This document shows positions 56,023-62,862 of a DNA stretch of 64,000 bases, one piece after another. Positions within the stretch are counted from its first letter, which is position 1. Every line of letters begins with the position of its first letter. The stretch is taken from positions 1-64,000 of IMG/VR virus record IMGVR_UViG_3300037042_007110. One strand, 5' to 3'. The stretch is from a virus. The notes beneath the pieces were generated by a model, which saw only the letters and a list, made by a program, of their open reading frames with translations, was not told where the DNA came from and ran no database searches. The position numbers were made by a program, and so were the translations under genes.

Positions 56023-56405
56023 CCGCGTCGATGAAGGGCTTGCGCGTGTTCGCGCTGCGGTTCCTGTCCCCGTCGCCAGACGAGCCGACGGAGGCTGACC
56101 TGAACCGGCACGGCCTCCTCGACGTGGGGGCGCACGGGTGGGACATGCTGCTCTCGCGGCTGCCGCCCGAGGCCGAGGCGGAGGTGCGGCTCTCGGTGGT
56201 GCGCCCCGTCGTGTACATCGAGGTGGGGCGCGAGCTCAACCCGCACCGGATGGCGGTCGAGGTCGCCGGCCTCGGTCTGTACGACGTGGGCTGGTCCTGG
56301 TACTCGAGCCTGGTCGTGGCGGCGGCGGGCGGCTTCGGCCAGCGGATTCCGCTCCTGCTGTGGGACGCGGCGCTGGCCGGTCACTACGCCCGGCGGGCGC
56401 AATGA
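56019..56405 (+). CDS. Small-protein family A member, unknown
   Basis: 128 aa, ATG in an ATGA overlap; another ATG at 56031 is possible. LLSRLPPEAEAEVRLSVVRP, VVYIEVGRE is a strong family A match to 50389. The N-terminal 45 residues (VFALRFLSPSPDEPTEADL) are extra. Unrecognised. Confidence 0.62.
   Translation: MTASMKGLRVFALRFLSPSPDEPTEADLNRHGLLDVGAHGWDMLLSRLPPEAEAEVRLSVVRPVVYIEVGRELNPHRMAVEVAGLGLYDVGWSWYSSLVVAAAGGFGQRIPLLLWDAALAGHYARRAQ
56400..56405 (+). promoter_or_regulatory. CAATGACC leader copy
   Basis: GGGCGCAATGACCGGGCC before the GTG at 56413. Confidence 0.4.
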
Positions 56406-56412
56406 CCGGGCC

Positions 56413-56889
56413 GTGGCGAAGCGGAAGCCCGACGTCTTTCTGAACGGTCTGCTCCTCCTCGGCGATGATGACGCGCCCGACGGCCACGGCGACTACTTCT
56501 GGGAGCCGGGGCAGCTGCTCCCCACGTTCGGCTTCAACCCGAAGGAGGGGCACGTCCTCATCCTGGCCCGAGCCAACGGCGACAGGGAGGCGTTCATCTA
56601 CCGCGGCGGCGAGTGGCTCGGCGGGGTGGCGTCGGTGGTCAAGGCGATCAAGCGGCTCCACGGGGTCAGGGGCGTGCGGGTCATCTCCGCCCGCGACGTG
56701 CAGGGCGACTACAGCATCCTGATGGTGACCGCCGCCCGGAAGCACCACGCCGCGTTGCAGAAGATGGCCGAGGTCTTCATCGGCGGAACCTTCGCCGCGG
56801 TGCGGTGCATGGCGCTGATCCGCGCACCCGGGCTGTTGGGCGACGCGGACGAAGCCGCATGGCGCCTCGGGCAGCAGGCGAAGCCGTGA
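56413..56889 (+). CDS. Unknown small alpha/beta protein
   Basis: 158 aa, GTG start. GHVLILARANGDREAFIYRG then VASVVKAIKRLHGVRGVRVI, ILMVTAARKHHAALQKMAEV. The C-terminus DEAAWRLGQQ recalls the family motif. It overlaps the next gene by GTGA. Unrecognised. Confidence 0.6.
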   Translation: MAKRKPDVFLNGLLLLGDDDAPDGHGDYFWEPGQLLPTFGFNPKEGHVLILARANGDREAFIYRGGEWLGGVASVVKAIKRLHGVRGVRVISARDVQGDYSILMVTAARKHHAALQKMAEVFIGGTFAAVRCMALIRAPGLLGDADEAAWRLGQQAKP

Positions 56890-57524
56890 GCCGGGGCACC
56901 GGGTACAACAGGCGGCGGCGGGTTCGGCTACGGGAAGGCGCGGGGCTGCCCTACCGCTGGTGGGCGACGCAGAAGTCGGTCAGGTACAGCGTCAGCATCG
57001 ACTACACGACAGGTGCCGGACCCTTCTGGCCGGGGCGCGGGCCGTCGGAGGGCGCCCGACGGGTTCCGGTCTCGACGTTCGACGAGCTCGACGGCGACGC
57101 TCTGCGGCGGGCGCTGCTCGACCGGCTGCCGGACACGGTCGTCGCGGAGTGGCGGCTGGGGTGCGGCCGGCTCACGGTCTGGCTGGAGGAGCGGGCGGCC
57201 CGGGCCGAGGGCTTTCTGCCGACGGGCGTGCGTCGGCTCGGCCGGGCGGTCAGTCGACAGAAGGTCGTCTGCCTCAACCCGTTGCTGTCGCGGGAAGGCT
57301 GGTTTGTGACGACCCCGGAGTGGACGCCGGACCACGTCCCGGAGTGGTCGGCGGCCGGGCGGCTCGTGGTCGTGGACGTGGCTGTCTACGGGGTCGGTGT
57401 GTTCCGCGTCGGCCGGGCGACCCGCCCGAGTACCGTGGCCCGTGTGGTCGGAGCAGCAGTCGCGCTGCGGCTGCCCGCCTATGGCGACCCGGGCGCCGAG
57501 CTGTGGCTCCGGTCCGCGCAATGA
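56886..57524 (+). CDS. Small-protein family A member, extended form
   Basis: 212 aa, GTG start. An N-terminal basic segment, then LLDRLPDTVVAEWRLGCGRL and TVWLEERA as the family A core. The extended C-terminus (GRLVVVDVAVYGVGVFRVGR, VGAAVALRLPAYG) probably adds a second beta layer. Unrecognised. Confidence 0.6.
   Translation: MSRGTGYNRRRRVRLREGAGLPYRWWATQKSVRYSVSIDYTTGAGPFWPGRGPSEGARRVPVSTFDELDGDALRRALLDRLPDTVVAEWRLGCGRLTVWLEERAARAEGFLPTGVRRLGRAVSRQKVVCLNPLLSREGWFVTTPEWTPDHVPEWSAAGRLVVVDVAVYGVGVFRVGRATRPSTVARVVGAAVALRLPAYGDPGAELWLRSAQ
57519..57524 (+). promoter_or_regulatory. CAATGATC leader copy
   Basis: GCGCAATGATCAGGCCGGAGG, then the ATG at 57543; one base differs from the core. Confidence 0.4.
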
Positions 57525-57542
57525 TCAGGCCGGAGGCCGACC

Positions 57543-57668
57543 ATGTTCCACCACCCGACCGTGTTCCCGCGCTGGCTGGTGTGCCTCGCGTGGGTCATCG
57601 ACGGCGCCGTCGCGGCGGCCGCCGGCGCCGCCCGTTGGTTGCGGCGATTCCCGGGGTTCGAGTCATGA
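57543..57668 (+). CDS. 41-aa membrane peptide
   Basis: Reads MFHHPTVFPRWLVCLAWVID followed by GAVAAAAGAARWLRRFPG and stop. One hydrophobic helix (about 10-30) with a basic C-terminus. ATG with GGAGG upstream and an ATGA overlap with the next gene support translation. Unrecognised. Confidence 0.55.
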   Translation: MFHHPTVFPRWLVCLAWVIDGAVAAAAGAARWLRRFPGFES

Positions 57669-58027
57669 GCGAGTCCTACGTCAAGAGGATGCAGCGGGAA
57701 CGCGACGCGGCTGTCCGCCGGGCCGAGGCTGCCCAGGACGCGCTGGAGGCTGCTCTGGGCGGCGACCTGGCCTGGCAGAAGCGGCTGGCCGAGGAACGGC
57801 GCGATCGCTGCCGCGTGCTGTGGGCGGTGCTGGAGCACTACCGCGTCGCCGTCGCCGAGTTCATCGCTCCGACGGCGACGACCGACTGCGTCGCGGCGAT
57901 CAACCGGGCCGGGCGGGTAGCTGCCGTCGCCGTCGAAGGCGGGCCGCTCGGGCACCAGGGCGAAATCACGACCGAGGACAGGCCTCCGCTGGCCGATCTG
58001 GAGCGCATTCTCGGGGTGGTGCGATGA
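57665..58027 (+). CDS. Coiled-coil protein, unknown
   Basis: 120 aa. A helical first half (RMQRERDAAVRRAEAAQDAL, KRLAEERRDRCRVLWAVLEH), then IAPTATTDCVAAINRAGRV. Coupled by ATGA on both sides. Unrecognised. Confidence 0.62.
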   Translation: MSESYVKRMQRERDAAVRRAEAAQDALEAALGGDLAWQKRLAEERRDRCRVLWAVLEHYRVAVAEFIAPTATTDCVAAINRAGRVAAVAVEGGPLGHQGEITTEDRPPLADLERILGVVR

Positions 58028-58752
58028 TGCCCGCGTCGATCCGCGACCTCGTCGTCCGGGCCGTCGAGGCTGAAGGCTGGGACGGGCTATTCAACGAGGA
58101 CGGAGAGTGCGCCTGCGAGGCGCGCGACCTGTTTCCGTGCTGCGACCCGTCCGTCGACTGCATGCTCGGCATGAAGTGCCCGTGCCCGCCCGAGCTGTGT
58201 GGCGAGCACGACTGGCACATCGCGCCGGGCTGTCCGCGCGGCGCTGGGTCTGGTTTGCCCTCGGAGTTGAACATCGCAGCTGCGATGTCGCCGGTGAAGC
58301 CGCCCCGAGCCGACGAGCCGCTGCTGGAGGCGCTCGACAACCAATGCATGCTCGGGGACGACCCCGCCGATCCTGCGACGGCGATAGAGCGGCACGCACG
58401 CGAACTGATCGCGGAGCGCGACGCCGCCGTCGCCCGCGCCGAGAAGGCCGAGGCTGCTGTAGTGCAGTGGAAGGCGCGCTCCGCGTCGTGGGCCGCGTGC
58501 TTGAGGCTCTTCAAGAACGACGGTGACGTGGCCGACGTGGTCGCACTGATCGACGCCGCGCTCGATAGCTCCGACGTTGCCACCATGGCCGACACGCGCC
58601 GCGTTGACTGGCTAGAGACTCAGGACTGCTGGATCGGGCTGCGCGATACGGGCTCTGAGATCAGACCGCTGCGGTATGCCGGCGGGTGCTACAGACGCTC
58701 GGTGCGTGACGTAGTTGACGCCGCCCTGGTCGACGAGCCCGAGGAGGAGTGA
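58024..58752 (+). CDS. Cys-rich / coiled-coil protein, unknown
   Basis: 242 aa. N-terminal Cys-rich segment (CACEARDLFPCCDPSVDC, CPCPPELCGEHDWH, residues about 25-65), a coiled-coil middle (ELIAERDAAVARAEKAEAAV, as in phage Ea22-like proteins) and a C-terminal DTRRVDWLETQDCWIGLRD module. The order resembles accessory early proteins of lambdoid phages; function unknown. Confidence 0.62.
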   Translation: MMPASIRDLVVRAVEAEGWDGLFNEDGECACEARDLFPCCDPSVDCMLGMKCPCPPELCGEHDWHIAPGCPRGAGSGLPSELNIAAAMSPVKPPRADEPLLEALDNQCMLGDDPADPATAIERHARELIAERDAAVARAEKAEAAVVQWKARSASWAACLRLFKNDGDVADVVALIDAALDSSDVATMADTRRVDWLETQDCWIGLRDTGSEIRPLRYAGGCYRRSVRDVVDAALVDEPEEE

Positions 58753-58754
58753 CC

Positions 58755-59048
58755 GTGGGCACGCCAGACAGGATGCGGCGTCCGCCTTACCCGGTCTGTC
58801 CGGTGTGCGGAGGCCAGGTCGTCGGTGCGATGATGACGAGCGGCTCCGTTGAGATTGACGGTGTTCGGTTCTACCGACCGGAGGCCGTCTCGGTCTACTG
58901 CTCGTCCGGCGGCTGTAACTACGACAGGCTGCTCGCCGAGCTACCATTCCCTCCGGTTGACCAGAACAGGACGTCGGACGCCGCCCAGCGCGAGGCCACG
59001 GCGGTCAGTTCGCCGGGTGACCGCGCCGGGCGAAGGGGACCGCGCTGA
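58755..59048 (+). CDS. Small zinc-ribbon-like protein
   Basis: 97 aa, GTG with GAGGAGG upstream; a GTG at 58749 is possible. YPVCPVCGGQVVG with VYCSSGGCNY gives four Cys in a zinc-ribbon arrangement. Disordered basic C-terminus. Unrecognised. Confidence 0.6.
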   Translation: MGTPDRMRRPPYPVCPVCGGQVVGAMMTSGSVEIDGVRFYRPEAVSVYCSSGGCNYDRLLAELPFPPVDQNRTSDAAQREATAVSSPGDRAGRRGPR

Positions 59049-59482
59049 TGGGCGTTGCCGTGAACGATACCGTTGCGGGTCTAGACCCTGTGGTCTTCAT
59101 CGACACGCGGGGCTGCGCCGTCACGCTTGCCGCCACACGCCGAGCAGCGACGTTGGCCGAAGCCGAGGCGCGGCTCGGTGGGCTGCGGTACGAGGTCGAC
59201 ACGATGGCCGTCGGAGCCTACCGGCGCGTCGTGAAGGAGCGGGGACGGGGTGACGTCGTGGCGTCCATCCGTGGCGTCCGCCTTCCGCGCCCCTTCCGCG
59301 ACCGCGACGGCACATGTCGGTCGGTCTATGGTGACGTGTCGGAGCGTTGGCTCGCGTTGTCGCTCCGCGCCTTCATGCACTATCCCGTGCTCGCCGATTC
59401 CCGTTGGCTCTTCCTGCTTGGCGCCACGGAGGCGAATCGAACTTTGGAGCTCGAGCTCGTTTGGATGCTCGGAGCAAACTGA
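59048..59482 (+). CDS. Small-protein family B member, unknown
   Basis: 144 aa. VVFIDTRGCAVTLAATRRAA then TLAEAEARLGGLRYEV is the family B motif (FID-x-x-G...A-x-T...AEAEARLGG). The C-terminal region RWLALSLRAFMHYPVLADSR matches RTSEVTLWATAALQAYIGLP in the next gene in layout. TGATG overlap on both sides. Confidence 0.62.
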   Translation: MGVAVNDTVAGLDPVVFIDTRGCAVTLAATRRAATLAEAEARLGGLRYEVDTMAVGAYRRVVKERGRGDVVASIRGVRLPRPFRDRDGTCRSVYGDVSERWLALSLRAFMHYPVLADSRWLFLLGATEANRTLELELVWMLGAN

Positions 59483-59820
59483 TGGGGTCGCCGGCGAAAC
59501 CGCTCATCGTGGTGGACGAGGGCGGTGCGTTGCTCGTCTGTGCCAGAACCCAAGCGGACGCCGTGGCTGCCGAGGCGGAGGTGCGGCTCGGAGCCGACCT
59601 GGTTCCGGTCCTCTTCATGCGGATCGCGGACGAAGCTCCCGGCCTCCTGGTCGTTCTGTTGCTCTGGCGTGGGGGCCGCACGAGCGAGGTTACGCTCTGG
59701 GCGACGGCCGCCCTCCAGGCGTACATCGGGCTCCCGGTACGGTTCAACGATGCCGCGTGGGTGCTGAACGATGTGGAGCGGAGCGAGTGGGGCGTGATCC
59801 GGCTGACGCTCCGTCCGTGA
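59482..59820 (+). CDS. Small-protein family B member, unknown
   Basis: 112 aa. PLIVVDEGGALLVCARTQAD then AVAAEAEVRLGADLVPV is the family B core. Then LLVVLLLWRGG and WATAALQAYIGLPV. Paralogue of 59048 and 55681. Unrecognised. Confidence 0.62.
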   Translation: MGSPAKPLIVVDEGGALLVCARTQADAVAAEAEVRLGADLVPVLFMRIADEAPGLLVVLLLWRGGRTSEVTLWATAALQAYIGLPVRFNDAAWVLNDVERSEWGVIRLTLRP

Positions 59821-59836
59821 CAGGAGTCGCCGACGG

Positions 59837-59871
59837 TTTCTTTCTTCCTTGCGCGCGCCCACCGGGCGCGC
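59837..59871 (+). promoter_or_regulatory. Pyrimidine tract followed by 8-bp hairpin
   Basis: TTTCTTTCTTCCTT (59837-59850), very unusual in this GC-rich DNA, then GCGCGCCC-ACC-GGGCGCGC (59853-59871). The order is opposite to a rightward intrinsic terminator. It may mark a promoter or processing site. Confidence 0.35.
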
Positions 59872-59876
59872 AATGA
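59871..59876 (+). promoter_or_regulatory. CAATGACC leader copy
   Basis: GCGCAATGACCCGGGGCGCGGAGG leads to the ATG at 59896. It lies 51 bases beyond the previous stop codon, again independent of any gene end. Confidence 0.45.
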
Positions 59877-59895
59877 CCCGGGGCGCGGAGGCAAC

Positions 59896-60015
59896 ATGGC
59901 ACAGGAAGCGGAGATGACGAAGACCTCGCTGTCCAGGGCGGCCACTCCGGACGCGCCCGAGGCGCAGACGCGATGGAACCTCGCTGGACAGGCACCGGGC
60001 CGGGCCGGGCAATGA
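59896..60015 (+). CDS. 39-aa protein, truncated relative of the protein at 60257
   Basis: Starts MAQEAEMTKTSLSRAATPD, closely like MAQGAELTRTPLSAAVARD at 60257, and then diverges (APEAQTRWNLAGQAPGRAGQ). GCGGAGG upstream. Looks like a duplication remnant or a short regulatory peptide. Its stop overlaps the next start. Confidence 0.45.
   Translation: MAQEAEMTKTSLSRAATPDAPEAQTRWNLAGQAPGRAGQ
60010..60015 (+). promoter_or_regulatory. CAATGAGC leader copy
   Basis: GGGCCGGGCAATGAGCGGGGC; the ATG inside is the start at 60012. Confidence 0.3.
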
Positions 60016-60245
60016 GCGGGGCGAACATCCACGTCCTTCGCGACAGCCCAGCCGACATCGACGGGTGGGCGGAGCTGCTGTTGGCGGCGGCGGAACGCGT
60101 CCGGGCGAGCGACAAGCCGATCCACGGCATAGCCGTGATTGTGGTCCGCGGGGAGCGCGTTGGAACGGAGTACGCTGGGGAGGAGCTGCGCCTGCTGGGA
60201 GGGGCGCAAGTGCTCGCTGCTCGGCTGGAACGGACGCTTGGGTGA
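60012..60245 (+). CDS. Small unknown protein
   Basis: 77 aa, ATG in an ATGA overlap. WAELLLAAAERVRASDKPIH and GIAVIVVRGERVGTEYAGEE suggest a helix followed by a beta hairpin. Unrecognised. Confidence 0.58.
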   Translation: MSGANIHVLRDSPADIDGWAELLLAAAERVRASDKPIHGIAVIVVRGERVGTEYAGEELRLLGGAQVLAARLERTLG

Positions 60246-60256
60246 AGGAGGGTTCG

Positions 60257-60514
60257 ATGGCACAGGGCGCAGAACTCACGCGGACGCCGTTGTCGGCTGC
60301 GGTCGCCCGGGACAGGGGCGACGAGAAGTGGCGGAAGCTGAAGCCCGGTGACGAGGTCATCGTGCGTTACGCGGTCGATGCGGTGGCGCGGGCGGTGCTC
60401 GGGCGGCGGTTCGTCCTCGACCGCTTCTCCAAACCACACGGCTACGCCGTTGTCCGTGACGACGCCGGGGCGCTCTATGTTCACCCGGGGGCGCTCGAGC
60501 GGGTCGGCACATGA
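60257..60514 (+). CDS. Small unknown beta protein
   Basis: 85 aa, ATG with AAGGAGGG upstream. LKPGDEVIVRYAVDAVARAV then FVLDRFSKPHGYAVVRDDAG is a small barrel-like pattern. N-terminus duplicated at 59896. Coupled to the next gene by ATGA. Confidence 0.6.
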   Translation: MAQGAELTRTPLSAAVARDRGDEKWRKLKPGDEVIVRYAVDAVARAVLGRRFVLDRFSKPHGYAVVRDDAGALYVHPGALERVGT

Positions 60515-60756
60515 GCCGGGCGACGGAGTACGCCGACGGCGACCGGGCGTTCGCCGAGTGGCTGGAAGATGTCGACGTGCTCGTGCGGGCGCGCGTTCCG
60601 CTGGAGCTGTTCGACTTGGAGGACATGGCGCTGCGCGAGAGCTTCGACGCGGGCGACACCCCGGCTGATTGCCTTCGTGACGTAGTCGTCGAGTCGGTGC
60701 GCGAGTGCTACGGCGACGAGTACGCGGAGCTGCTCGTTGCGGAGGCGGACGAATGA
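60511..60756 (+). CDS. Small acidic helical protein, unknown
   Basis: 81 aa. Very acidic (FAEWLEDVDVLVRARVPLEL, LEDMALRESFDAGDTPADCL). Acidic small phage proteins often inhibit DNA-binding host enzymes, but nothing specific is seen. ATGA overlaps both sides. Confidence 0.58.
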   Translation: MSRATEYADGDRAFAEWLEDVDVLVRARVPLELFDLEDMALRESFDAGDTPADCLRDVVVESVRECYGDEYAELLVAEADE

Positions 60757-60995
60757 ACCTCTCGGTGATAGCCCGCGAAGAACGACTCGCCCGCGCGCTC
60801 AAGTTGACGACGACGGAGCAACTACGAATCGAATACTGCGCGGTCGGCGGCAAGCGCGGGTGGTGGCTCCGTGGTTGTGTCGAAGGCGACCAGCCCTTGC
60901 CCCAAACGGCTGCGGCGCACACGGTGCGTGAAGCACTGGACATGGTGGAGGCGTGGCTCGCGCCGGAGATCGACGGAGGGGACGATGCCGGGTAG
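60753..60995 (+). CDS. Small unknown protein
   Basis: 80 aa, ATG with GGAGG upstream. EQLRIEYCAVGGKRGWWLRG then HTVREALDMVEAWLAPEIDG: beta hairpin plus helix, a HicB-like layout without clear identity. Confidence 0.58.
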   Translation: MNLSVIAREERLARALKLTTTEQLRIEYCAVGGKRGWWLRGCVEGDQPLPQTAAAHTVREALDMVEAWLAPEIDGGDDAG

Positions 60996-61218
60996 GCGCG
61001 GGTCGAAGGGCAACCCGTTCAAGGTCGGGGAGCGGGTGCGTCTGCGCGGATCTGAAGTCGTCGCGGAGGTCGCGGAGGTTTGCAGCCCGGAGCAGAACAG
61101 TCCGGCAATGGGCGAGCGCAGCTATGCGCCGATCCGCTACTCCGTCAAGGTGGGCGCGATCGCCTTCTGGTTTGCGGCCCGGGATTTGGAGGCTGTGGAT
61201 GAAGATGACGCGAGCTAA
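60985..61218 (+). CDS. Small SH3-like/KOW-type protein, unknown
   Basis: 77 aa, ATG with GGAGGG upstream. FKVGERVRLRGSEVVAEVAE and VKVGAIAFWFAARDLEAVDE resemble a small barrel (SH3-like). Overlaps the upstream gene by 11 bases. Confidence 0.58.
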   Translation: MPGRRGSKGNPFKVGERVRLRGSEVVAEVAEVCSPEQNSPAMGERSYAPIRYSVKVGAIAFWFAARDLEAVDEDDAS

Positions 61219-61282
61219 GGCTACCGTTCCGCCGGGCGCGGACCTTCGGGCGATTGTGGAGAACGCGGAGGTCGACTTCTGA
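61199..61282 (+). CDS. Possible 27-aa peptide
   Basis: MKMTRAKATVPPGADLRAIV then ENAEVDF; its stop overlaps the ATG at 61282. It may only couple translation between flanking genes. Confidence 0.3.
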   Translation: MKMTRAKATVPPGADLRAIVENAEVDF

Positions 61283-61575
61283 TGAAGGTCCACACCCTGA
61301 AGTGCTGGCCTCGGGAGTTCATGGCGATCAAGGACGGGCTGAAGACGTACGAGTGGCGGAAGGACGATCGCGGTTTCCACGTCGGGGACTTGCTCGAGCT
61401 GTGGGAGTTCATCCCGAAGTACAGCCGCATGTCCGGGATGGCCCTCCGGGCGGGCGTGACCTGGATCACGGCCGGCCCCGAGTTCGGGGTTCCGGAGGGA
61501 TTCGTGGTGATGGGGCTCCAGTTCCTCGAGACGTTCGACGGCACCGCGTGGGCGCGGTGGGAGAGGGTAGGGTAG
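61282..61575 (+). CDS. DUF3850/ASCH-like domain protein
   Basis: 97 aa. MKVHTLKCWPREFMAIKDGL, KTYEWRKDDRGFHVGDLLEL and VTWITAGPEFGVPEGFVVMG follow the DUF3850 pattern (HxLK...F--i--G-KT-E-RK-DR-F-VGD-l-L-E). This ASCH/PUA-related fold is probably RNA-binding and common in phages. ATG with GGAGG upstream. Confidence 0.78.
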   Translation: MKVHTLKCWPREFMAIKDGLKTYEWRKDDRGFHVGDLLELWEFIPKYSRMSGMALRAGVTWITAGPEFGVPEGFVVMGLQFLETFDGTAWARWERVG

Positions 61576-61579
61576 CGGG

Positions 61580-61780
61580 ATGCACTTGGATGGCTTGGAC
61601 GAGACGTTCGGGGAGCTGGAGATCACGGAGATGTTCGCCCACAGGAAGATCGGCCTGTGGACCGTTCGCGCCTACAGCAAGAACGCCAATTTCGAGAGCC
61701 AGCACGCGTCGCTGAAGGAGGCGCTGGAGCGTCTGGTCATCAAGATCGTGGCCGGTCGCGCCACCGCCGGCTTGGCCTGA
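61580..61780 (+). CDS. Small unknown protein
   Basis: 66 aa. LEITEMFAHRKIGLWTVRAY then SLKEALERLVIKIVAGR: strand-strand-helix. Starts 4 bases after the previous stop. Unrecognised. Confidence 0.55.
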   Translation: MHLDGLDETFGELEITEMFAHRKIGLWTVRAYSKNANFESQHASLKEALERLVIKIVAGRATAGLA

Positions 61781-61864
61781 CGGTGCGAGCAGCCGTTGAC
61801 CGCGGCTGCCATTCCAGCCAATTTGGACAGCGCGACTGCAGGAGGCCTGGTCCCGTCAGGCGCT

Positions 61865-61870
61865 CAATGA
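61865..61870 (+). promoter_or_regulatory. CAATGACC leader copy
   Basis: GGCGCTCAATGACCAGAACGGAGG, 84 bases beyond the previous stop codon, then the ATG at 61888. Very close to the copies at 44417 and 42087. Confidence 0.45.
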
Positions 61871-61887
61871 CCAGAACGGAGGACGCG

Positions 61888-62091
61888 ATGAACGGATCGG
61901 TGATGGCCGACGCGCGACAGCGGTACGAGATCTGCGACGCGGAAGCCTGGGAACGCCAGGCAGCGGGCGTCGAGGCCGAGGCTGACCGCCTGGAGAGCAA
62001 CGCGCGGGCGCTCCGCGAGCAGGCGAAGTCCATGCGGCTCCTGGCGCAGCAGGCGCGGGGACGGGCTGCTCACCCGACGGGGGTGGCCTGA
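61888..62091 (+). CDS. Small coiled-coil protein
   Basis: 67 aa, ATG with CGGAGG upstream; an in-frame ATG at 61867 is possible. Almost all one helix: EAWERQAAGVEAEADRLESN then ARALREQAKSMRLLAQQARG. TGATG overlap with the next gene. Confidence 0.58.
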   Translation: MNGSVMADARQRYEICDAEAWERQAAGVEAEADRLESNARALREQAKSMRLLAQQARGRAAHPTGVA

Positions 62092-62360
62092 TGCCCACGC
62101 AGGAACGCTACATGGGGCGGATAGGGGTCGTTCGGTTCTGTCGGGAGGTGACGCGGGCGCTGCCGCGCCTCTCGGTGCGCCGAAACCGCGTCTGGTACTG
62201 GCTGCCGTCCTGCTGGGGCATCGAGGTCGCGCGCCCGCTCTCGACGTGGCTCCTGTCCGCCTGGGGACGGACGCTCGTGCTGCGGCCGTCTCGTACCACG
62301 ATGGACGCCGTCGACGAGCTGAAGAACTGCTGCGCCTACTGGCACGAGACGGGGCGCTGA
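62091..62360 (+). CDS. Small unknown basic protein
   Basis: 89 aa. REVTRALPRLSVRRNRVWYW and STWLLSAWGRTLVLRPSRTT; Trp-rich. Coupled by TGATG on both sides. Unrecognised. Confidence 0.55.
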   Translation: MPTQERYMGRIGVVRFCREVTRALPRLSVRRNRVWYWLPSCWGIEVARPLSTWLLSAWGRTLVLRPSRTTMDAVDELKNCCAYWHETGR

Positions 62361-62665
62361 TGGACTACGCGGCGGAGAAGGTCGCCTTCGTGGACGCGCT
62401 CGGCCACTGGGAAGGCGGCTGCCCAGCGAAGGACGCCAGGGTCATCGTCCGTCAGCGCGTTCGCGGCGAGTACGAGGTGACCAGGCGGGTCGCTCCAGGC
62501 AGTTCGCTGGCGACACGGCTCGGGTGGTTGTTGGAGGGGCCGCACCACTGGGAGGTTCGACCGGCCCAGGGGTTGTCACCGTGGACTGCCCGGATGACGG
62601 TGTCCCGCGATTCGGGCATCGCGCTGCTCATGTCGCTGTACGCGGAGCGGGGCCGGCCGTGCTGA
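62360..62665 (+). CDS. Small unknown protein
   Basis: 101 aa. ARVIVRQRVRGEYEVTRRVA and ATRLGWLLEGPHHWEVRPAQ, a beta-rich pattern. Overlaps the next gene by 7 bases. Unrecognised. Confidence 0.55.
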   Translation: MDYAAEKVAFVDALGHWEGGCPAKDARVIVRQRVRGEYEVTRRVAPGSSLATRLGWLLEGPHHWEVRPAQGLSPWTARMTVSRDSGIALLMSLYAERGRPC

Positions 62666-62862
62666 CCTCCAAGGAAGGGGTCGGGTCCGGCCTCCACTAC
62701 GAGTCGCGGCTCATCGTCCGGCCGGACGCCGCGGACGGGCTGATGTTCGAGGTCGTGCTGCCGGAGGGAGCAGCGTGCCTCGTGCTCCACGAAGACCACG
62801 TCCGCGAGCTGTACGGCGCCATCGGGCGTTGGCTGGAGGGGCGGCGGAGGTTGCATGGGTAG
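62659..62862 (+). CDS. Small unknown protein
   Basis: 67 aa, GTG start. YESRLIVRPDAADGLMFEVV then CLVLHEDHVRELYGAIGRWL: strands followed by a helix. Overlaps the next gene by 8 bases. Unrecognised. Confidence 0.52.
   Translation: MLTSKEGVGSGLHYESRLIVRPDAADGLMFEVVLPEGAACLVLHEDHVRELYGAIGRWLEGRRRLHG

Noticed and set aside
59250-59876. 208-aa plus-strand frame ending ARPPGAQ
   Set aside because: Out of frame with two coupled family B genes. Its ending is produced by the CAATGACC leader element, not by a gene.
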